Origin: JBGOUV01 sp041477815
GTDB taxonomy: Bacteria; Acidobacteriota; Terriglobia; Bryobacterales; JACQDG01
Direction of reading: 5' to 3'
DNA: 33,493 bases
Assembly: GCA_041477815.1 (NCBI GenBank)
Contig: JBGOUV010000016.1
Span: forward strand, 1-33,493
Position numbers and translations under genes: made by a program. Below, piece after piece: positions 29,698-33,493 of this stretch. Position 1 is the stretch's first letter. Each line of letters opens with the position of its first letter. The notes below the pieces were generated by a model. It had not been told where the DNA came from. It worked only from the letters and a program-made list of their open reading frames with translations, and did no database searches.

Positions 29698-30148
29698 ACC
29701 ACCAAGACACCAAGACACCAAGAGAACCTATTTCGGGTCGCGTTGACGCGATTGCGCGGAAGGTGGTAAATGCGGCCTTCGAGGTTCATTCTGCACTCGG
29801 TCCGGGACTGCTCGAAAGTGCCTATGACGCGTGTCTCTTTCACGCCATCGCCAAGCGAGGCCTAAGGGTAGAGCGCCAGATCGTTGTCCCGGTGGTCTTC
29901 GATGGCGTGGAGCTGGAAACTGGCTTCCGCCTCGACCTGCTCGTGGAAGACTGTCTCATCGTCGAGGTAAAGGCCGTGGAGGCGATCATTCCCGTCCACC
30001 ACGCCCAGGTCCTGACCTACCTGAGACTCACCGGCCACCGCCTGGCCCTTCTAATCAACTTCAACGTCCCTCTAATTAAGGATGGCATCAAACGGTTTGC
30101 CCTATGACTTGGTGTTCTTGGTGCCTTGGTGTCTTGGTGGTGAATTGC
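29691..30148. mobile_element. GxxExxY gene cassette bounded by terminal inverted repeats
   Basis: The left end (29691-29723, GCAATGAACCACCAAGACAC onward) and the right end (30148-30116 read in reverse) are inverted copies with about 30 of 33 positions identical, each built of CACCAAGA units. The only gene inside is the GxxExxY ORF, and its first residues are encoded by the left repeat. No transposase is present, so the element would need help in trans. The cassette is seen directly; mobility is inferred. Confidence 0.7.
29694..30107 (+). CDS. GxxExxY-family protein (PD-(D/E)XK nuclease-like)
   Basis: A 137-aa protein with the name-giving motif GLLESAY (G38, E41, Y44), followed by ERQIVVPVVFDGV, FRLDLLVEDCLIVEVKAVEAI and a QVLTYLRLTGHRLALLINF ending. 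The D...EVK arrangement is that of the PD-(D/E)XK nuclease fold; the biological role is unknown. Full length for the family. The first ten residues (MNHQDTKTPR) are encoded by the left terminal inverted repeat. ATG overlaps the ROK stop (ATGA), and the right repeat begins directly after the TGA stop. Base composition is less GC-rich than the genes on both sides, in line with acquisition. Confidence 0.92.
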   Translation: MNHQDTKTPREPISGRVDAIARKVVNAAFEVHSALGPGLLESAYDACLFHAIAKRGLRVERQIVVPVVFDGVELETGFRLDLLVEDCLIVEVKAVEAIIPVHHAQVLTYLRLTGHRLALLINFNVPLIKDGIKRFAL

Positions 30149-30157
30149 TGAAAACCC

Positions 30158-30763
30158 ATGACTAAAGCCCTCATCTTCGACCTGGGCAACGTAATAGTAG
30201 CCTTCGACTTCGCCCGTGGCTACCAAGCCCTCTCCCCCCACACGCCTTTTCCCCCGGACGACCTCCCGGCCCGCATCCTCGAAACCGGCGTGGTCCCGCG
30301 TTATGAACGAGGCGAAGTCTCCAGCCACGACTTTTACCGCACCCTATCCAGCGCCCTCCACCTGCACCTCCCCTACCAGCAGTTCTGCGACCTCTGGTCC
30401 ACCATCTTCCTCCCCGACCCCCTCCTCCCCGACGACCTCCTCGCCACCCTCCACCGCCACTACCGCCTGGTCCTACTCTCCAACACCAACGAGATCCACT
30501 TCCAGATGATCCACCGCACCTACCCCCTCCTCCGCCACTTTGACGCCCTCGTTCTGTCTTACCAGGCACGCGCCATGAAGCCCGACCCCCGCATCTACGA
30601 GGAAGCCATCCGCCAGGCCCACTACCCCCCCGAGCAGTGCTTCTACACCGACGACGTCCTGGAATTCGTCGAGGCCGGCCGCCGCTGCGGCCTGGACGCC
30701 GTCCGCTTCACCGGCCTCGCCGATCTCGAGCGCCACCTCCGCGAGCGCGGCCTCCTCGACTAG
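30158..30763 (+). CDS. HAD-superfamily hydrolase (YihX-like)
   Basis: A 201-aa protein opening MTKALIFDLGNVIVAFDF, HAD motif I with nucleophile D8, in the DLGNV form usual for the YihX/epoxide-hydrolase-N-like subgroup. Motif II is LLSNTNE, the motif III lysine lies in MKPDPRIYEEA, and motif IV is YTDDVLEFVEAG. A helical cap is inserted after motif I. It probably dephosphorylates a small sugar phosphate or phosphometabolite in the cytoplasm. It starts 9 nt after the right end of the GxxExxY cassette, so the insertion may have separated it from the ROK gene. The membrane-protein gene starts 5 nt downstream. Confidence 0.9.
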   Translation: MTKALIFDLGNVIVAFDFARGYQALSPHTPFPPDDLPARILETGVVPRYERGEVSSHDFYRTLSSALHLHLPYQQFCDLWSTIFLPDPLLPDDLLATLHRHYRLVLLSNTNEIHFQMIHRTYPLLRHFDALVLSYQARAMKPDPRIYEEAIRQAHYPPEQCFYTDDVLEFVEAGRRCGLDAVRFTGLADLERHLRERGLLD

Positions 30764-30768
30764 ACGCC

Positions 30769-32739
30769 ATGCGCCACGCCCTCTTCCTGTTCGCCCTCAA
30801 CCTCTACATCAGCTACGATCTGTTCCGCACCGAGTACACCGTTCACCTCGGCTCCATCGAGGCCGCCTACATCTCCATCGCCCGCTACGTCATGAACAAC
30901 TGGAGCGACCTCACCTGGTTCCCCCTCTGGTACACCGGGGTCCCTTTTCAGAATACCTACCCGCCCCTCCTCCACCTCATCGTCGCCGCCGTCGCCCAAC
31001 TCCTCCATATTTCACCGGCGCTCTCCCACCACGCCGTCACCGCCGCCTTCTACTGCCTCGGCCCCCTCACCCTGTACTGGATGGCCTCCCGCCTCTCCGG
31101 CCTCCGCTCCTACGCCTTCGCCGCATCTCTCCTGTTTTCCCTCCTCTCCCCCTCCGCTCTTCTCGTCAGACCCATCGCCCAGGGCATGGGCGGAGCCTTC
31201 CACGCGCGCCGCTTCCAAACCCTGGTCGAGTTCGGCGAAGGCCCCCACATCACCTCGATCACGCTGCTTCCCCTAGCCATTCTGGCCCTCCACTGGGCCC
31301 TCCGCCGCTCCCGCCCCCTCTCCGCCTATATCGCCGCCACCGCCCTGGCCTCCGTAGTCCTGGCCAACTGGATCGGCGGCGCGGCCCTCGCCTTCGCCGC
31401 CCTCTCTTACCTGCTCTCCGGACTTCCCCGGCCCCCGACCCCCGGCCCCCGGCCCCTGCTCTCAGCTATTGGTATCGCCCTGCTCGCCTACCTCCTCGCC
31501 GGCCCCTGGATCCCGCCCACTACCCTCCTCGCCGTCCGGACCAATGCTCAGAAGATCGGGGGTGAGTACTCGCTCGGCCCGCGCCACCTGCTCTACGCCG
31601 CGATCCTGGCGCTGGCCGTCTGGGCGCTTCGCCGGCTCCTCTTCCGCCTCCCCCTCTCCGCGCTTCTCCGCTTCTCCCTCCTCTTCGCTTTCTTCACGTC
31701 CGCCGTGACCCTCTCCGCCGAGTGGTTCGACATCTTCCTCCTCCCGCAGCCCAACCGCTACCACCTCGAGATGGAGATGGCCCTTTGTCTCTCCATCGCC
31801 TTCGCCTCCCAGCACCTCTTCACCCGACTCAATCGTACTCAGACCCTAGCCGTCCTCGCGCCCCTGCTCCTACTCGGCGTCTGGCAGACCACGACCTACC
31901 GCCGCTACGCCCGCCGCCTGGTCCGGCCCCTCGACATGCACTCCACCCTCGAGTATCAAACCGCCCGCTGGCTCGACCAGAACATGTCAGGCCGCCGCGT
32001 CATGGTGCAGGGAACCATCTCCTTCTGGTTGAATGCCTTCACCGACACTCCCCAGCTCGGCGGCGGCTTCGACCAAGGCATCGTCAACGGCCTGAACCGC
32101 CACGTCATCTACGGCCTGTACGCCAACGAGCGCAGCGAGAGCGGCGGCGAAATCGGAACGCTGTGGCTCCAGGCCTACGGCGTCCACGCCATCTCCCTGG
32201 GCGGACGCCGCAGCCGCGAGTACTTCCAACCCATTCGCGATCCCGACAAATTCCGCGGCCTGCTCCCCGAGCTCCGGCGCGACGGCGACGACGCCATCTT
32301 CGGCGTCCCCCACCGTTCGGACTCTCTCGCCCACGTCGTCCCCCGCTCCGCTCTGGTCCCCCGGAAGCCGGTCAACTCCCTCGACGGCCGCCTCCTGCGC
32401 GACTATGTCGCAGCCCTGAATGATCCTCACCTTCCCGCCGCCAGCTTCCAGTGGCGCAACCGTCACGACGCCACCATCCACGCCGAAGTGCTCCCCGGCC
32501 AGGTCGTCTCCGTTCAGATCACTTATCATCCCGGCTGGCGCGCCCTGGTCAACGGCCGCGAAACGCCCCTCCAGCGCGACAACCTCGACCTGATGGTCGT
32601 CGACCCCGGCTGGGACGGTCCCGTGACCATTGACCTGCTCTACGACGGTGGTCTCGAAATGCGCCTGCTCCGGTGGCTGCGCTGGTGCGCCCTGCTGGGG
32701 CTCGCCTTCTGGCCCCGCCAGAGCCAGAAAAAGTTGTGA
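30769..32739 (+). CDS. Polytopic membrane protein, glycosyltransferase-like (PTPS-related family)
   Basis: A 656-aa protein from ATG 30769; earlier in-frame sequence belongs to the HAD gene. About ten hydrophobic helices fill residues 1-390, and a C-terminal soluble part of about 250 residues follows. The first outer loop reads YDLFRTEYTVHLGSIEAAYISIARYV with WFPLWYTGVPFQNTYPPLLHL, the pattern of the large bacterial membrane proteins labelled 6-pyruvoyl-tetrahydropterin synthase-related, which resemble GT-C (lipid-linked sugar) glycosyltransferases. It may act in surface polysaccharide or glycolipid assembly. The coding strand is extremely C-rich. Likely in one transcript with the HAD gene 5 nt upstream. 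Confidence 0.8.
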   Translation: MRHALFLFALNLYISYDLFRTEYTVHLGSIEAAYISIARYVMNNWSDLTWFPLWYTGVPFQNTYPPLLHLIVAAVAQLLHISPALSHHAVTAAFYCLGPLTLYWMASRLSGLRSYAFAASLLFSLLSPSALLVRPIAQGMGGAFHARRFQTLVEFGEGPHITSITLLPLAILALHWALRRSRPLSAYIAATALASVVLANWIGGAALAFAALSYLLSGLPRPPTPGPRPLLSAIGIALLAYLLAGPWIPPTTLLAVRTNAQKIGGEYSLGPRHLLYAAILALAVWALRRLLFRLPLSALLRFSLLFAFFTSAVTLSAEWFDIFLLPQPNRYHLEMEMALCLSIAFASQHLFTRLNRTQTLAVLAPLLLLGVWQTTTYRRYARRLVRPLDMHSTLEYQTARWLDQNMSGRRVMVQGTISFWLNAFTDTPQLGGGFDQGIVNGLNRHVIYGLYANERSESGGEIGTLWLQAYGVHAISLGGRRSREYFQPIRDPDKFRGLLPELRRDGDDAIFGVPHRSDSLAHVVPRSALVPRKPVNSLDGRLLRDYVAALNDPHLPAASFQWRNRHDATIHAEVLPGQVVSVQITYHPGWRALVNGRETPLQRDNLDLMVVDPGWDGPVTIDLLYDGGLEMRLLRWLRWCALLGLAFWPRQSQKKL

Positions 32740-32778
32740 CCAGCTTCCCTATCTGTTATGCCGGATCGTGAATCTCCC

Positions 32779-32992
32779 ACGAAAAAGGGGCCGGAGTTGC
32801 CTCCGGCCCCCAAAACTAGACACTGGCCACTGGACACTGCTTTTAGTACGCCTCCACAAAGCGGCCGGAGTTGCCTCCGCCCCCCACAACTGGCCACTGG
32901 ACACTGGACACTGCTCTTAGTACCTGACTCCACAAAGGGGCCGGAGTTGCCTCCGGCCCCCACAACTGGCCACTGGACACTGCTCTTAGTAC
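32779..32992. repeat. Three tandem copies (about 73 bp) of the groEL 3' end and terminator
   Basis: Units at about 32779-32850, 32851-32923 and 32924-32992. Each contains a GGGGCCGGAG-type hairpin, then CCACTGGACACTG and TTAGTAC; the last is the reverse of the final Tyr and stop codons of groEL. The middle unit has a mutated hairpin and an extra 7-bp GGACACT copy. The array looks like slippage duplication of the groEL tail plus its terminator. It fills the 246-bp gap between the membrane-protein gene and groEL. Confidence 0.85.
32783..32810 (-). terminator. Rho-independent terminator for groEL
   Basis: The outermost repeat unit has perfect 10-bp arms, GGGGCCGGAG and CTCCGGCCCC, around a four-base loop (32787-32810). 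On the minus strand it is followed by TTTTTC, a classic intrinsic terminator. The copy at 32937-32960 has the same stem but only TTTG after it; the middle copy (32861-32884) is defective. The outer copy therefore appears to be the working one. Confidence 0.8.
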
Positions 32993-33493
32993 ATGCCTCC
33001 ACCACCGCCGTGCGGCGGACCCGCCGGCGCCGGATCCTTGTCCGGGATCTCGCTCACCAGCGCTTCCGTGGTCAGCATCAGCGACGCGATGGACGCCGCG
33101 TTTTGCAGCGCGAACCGCACCACCTTGGCCGGGTCGATCACCCCCGCCTTCACCAGGTCCTCGAACTCCTCGGTCAGGCCGTTGAAGCCGAAGTTGGGGC
33201 TCTTCTCCGCCTTCACCTTCTCCACCACCACCGAGCCTTCCTGGCCCGCGTTGTAGACGATCTGACGCATCGGCTCCTCGAGCGCCCGCACGATGATCCC
33301 CACGCCGATCGCCTCGTCGCCTTCCAGGTTCAGCTTCTTCACCGCCGGGATGCAGCGGATCAGGGCCACGCCGCCGCCGGGGACGATGCCTTCCTCGACC
33401 GCCGCGCGCGTCGCGTGCATGGCGTCTTCCACCCGAGCCTTTTTCTCCTTCATCTCGGTCTCGGTGGCCGCGCCGACTTTAATGATGGCCACG
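32986..33493 (-). CDS. groEL: Chaperonin GroEL, C-terminal part (5' end beyond window)
   Basis: The last 168 residues of the 60-kDa chaperonin, open at the right edge. It shows the GroEL equatorial-domain C-terminal half: VAIIKVGAATETEMKEKKAR, EDAMHATRAAVEEGIVPGGG, NAGQEGSVVVEKV, GVIDPAKVVRFALQNAASIA and LMLTTEALV. The tail is GGGGGMY, a glycine-rich end with a terminal Met-Tyr. It folds substrate proteins in the cytoplasm with GroES. The stop codon TAA and the last codons recur in the downstream tandem repeat. Identity is certain; the copy number in the genome cannot be seen here. Confidence 0.98.
   Translation of the reverse strand, partial: VAIIKVGAATETEMKEKKARVEDAMHATRAAVEEGIVPGGGVALIRCIPAVKKLNLEGDEAIGVGIIVRALEEPMRQIVYNAGQEGSVVVEKVKAEKSPNFGFNGLTEEFEDLVKAGVIDPAKVVRFALQNAASIASLMLTTEALVSEIPDKDPAPAGPPHGGGGGMY

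Noticed and set aside
31430..31460. C/G-rich microrepeat (CCCCCGGCCCC pattern)
   Set aside because: It lies in frame inside the membrane-protein gene, encoding a Pro-rich loop between helices; simple low complexity.
32779..32992. CRISPR-like array
   Set aside because: Repeat units are contiguous without unique spacers and contain groEL codons and terminators; no cas genes.
1..33493. tRNA, rRNA, riboswitch, prophage or transposase
   Set aside because: None was recognised when reading both strands; a covariance-model scan was not possible here.

Overview
The window is GC-rich, densely coded bacterial DNA. The gene content suggests an Acidobacteriota genome of the Solibacter/Bryobacter kind. 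The markers are an Oar-like TonB receptor with an N-terminal carboxypeptidase-regulatory domain, a Ser/Thr kinase fused to a TolB/PD40 propeller, a DUF1080 protein, secreted amidohydrolase and glycoside-hydrolase-like proteins, and a GxxExxY gene. The taxon is inferred from family content; no rRNA is present. I saw no tRNA, rRNA, transposase or CRISPR array.

Layout. 1-4468: a divergent pair. A truncated LigD-type 3'-phosphoesterase (-) faces an ACP/fatty-acyl-AMP ligase/PlsC fusion (+), which is followed by a UMF1-type MFS transporter. 4469-5260: small uncertain ORFs. 5261-10444: a tightly coupled seven-gene operon (SPFH protein with zinc ribbon, AdoMet decarboxylase, two DUF4178 proteins, a small membrane protein, a DUF350 protein, a membrane-embedded aminopropyltransferase). 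10457-11018: a MazF/RHH toxin-antitoxin pair. 11037-15848: a tandem alpha/beta-hydrolase and a Ser/Thr kinase with propeller. 15972-17881: a lipoprotein nitrilase coupled to a DUF1080 protein. 18007-18990: an NAD-dependent epimerase. 19127-20445: ECF sigma factor, membrane protein and Spy-like protein. 20538-21205: a PIN/RHH toxin-antitoxin pair. 21267-26470: a Tat-exported glycoside-hydrolase-like protein and a TonB receptor, convergent. 26471-28773: a 38-bp inverted repeat, a 60-aa ORF and a secreted amidohydrolase. 28798-32739: ROK kinase, a GxxExxY element, HAD phosphatase and a polytopic membrane protein. 32740-33493: a tandemly repeated terminator region and the C-terminus of GroEL.

The strongest candidate for a poorly described system is the 5261-10444 operon. 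It holds both enzymes of aminopropylation (AdoMet decarboxylase to make the donor, and a membrane-anchored aminopropyltransferase) with an SPFH scaffold, DUF4178 zinc-ribbon proteins and a DUF350 membrane protein. This looks like a polyamine-linked membrane-stress or membrane-modification machine. Its promoter resembles an ECF sigma site.

Second in interest are the compact regulatory and repeat architectures. Two divergent gene pairs seem to share one symmetric -10 element. Several genes may be leaderless. A PIN toxin appears to start at CTG. A GxxExxY gene sits inside terminal inverted repeats that encode its first residues. The groEL 3' end is triplicated. The plus strand looks G-rich before about 17.5 kb and C-rich after, judged by eye.
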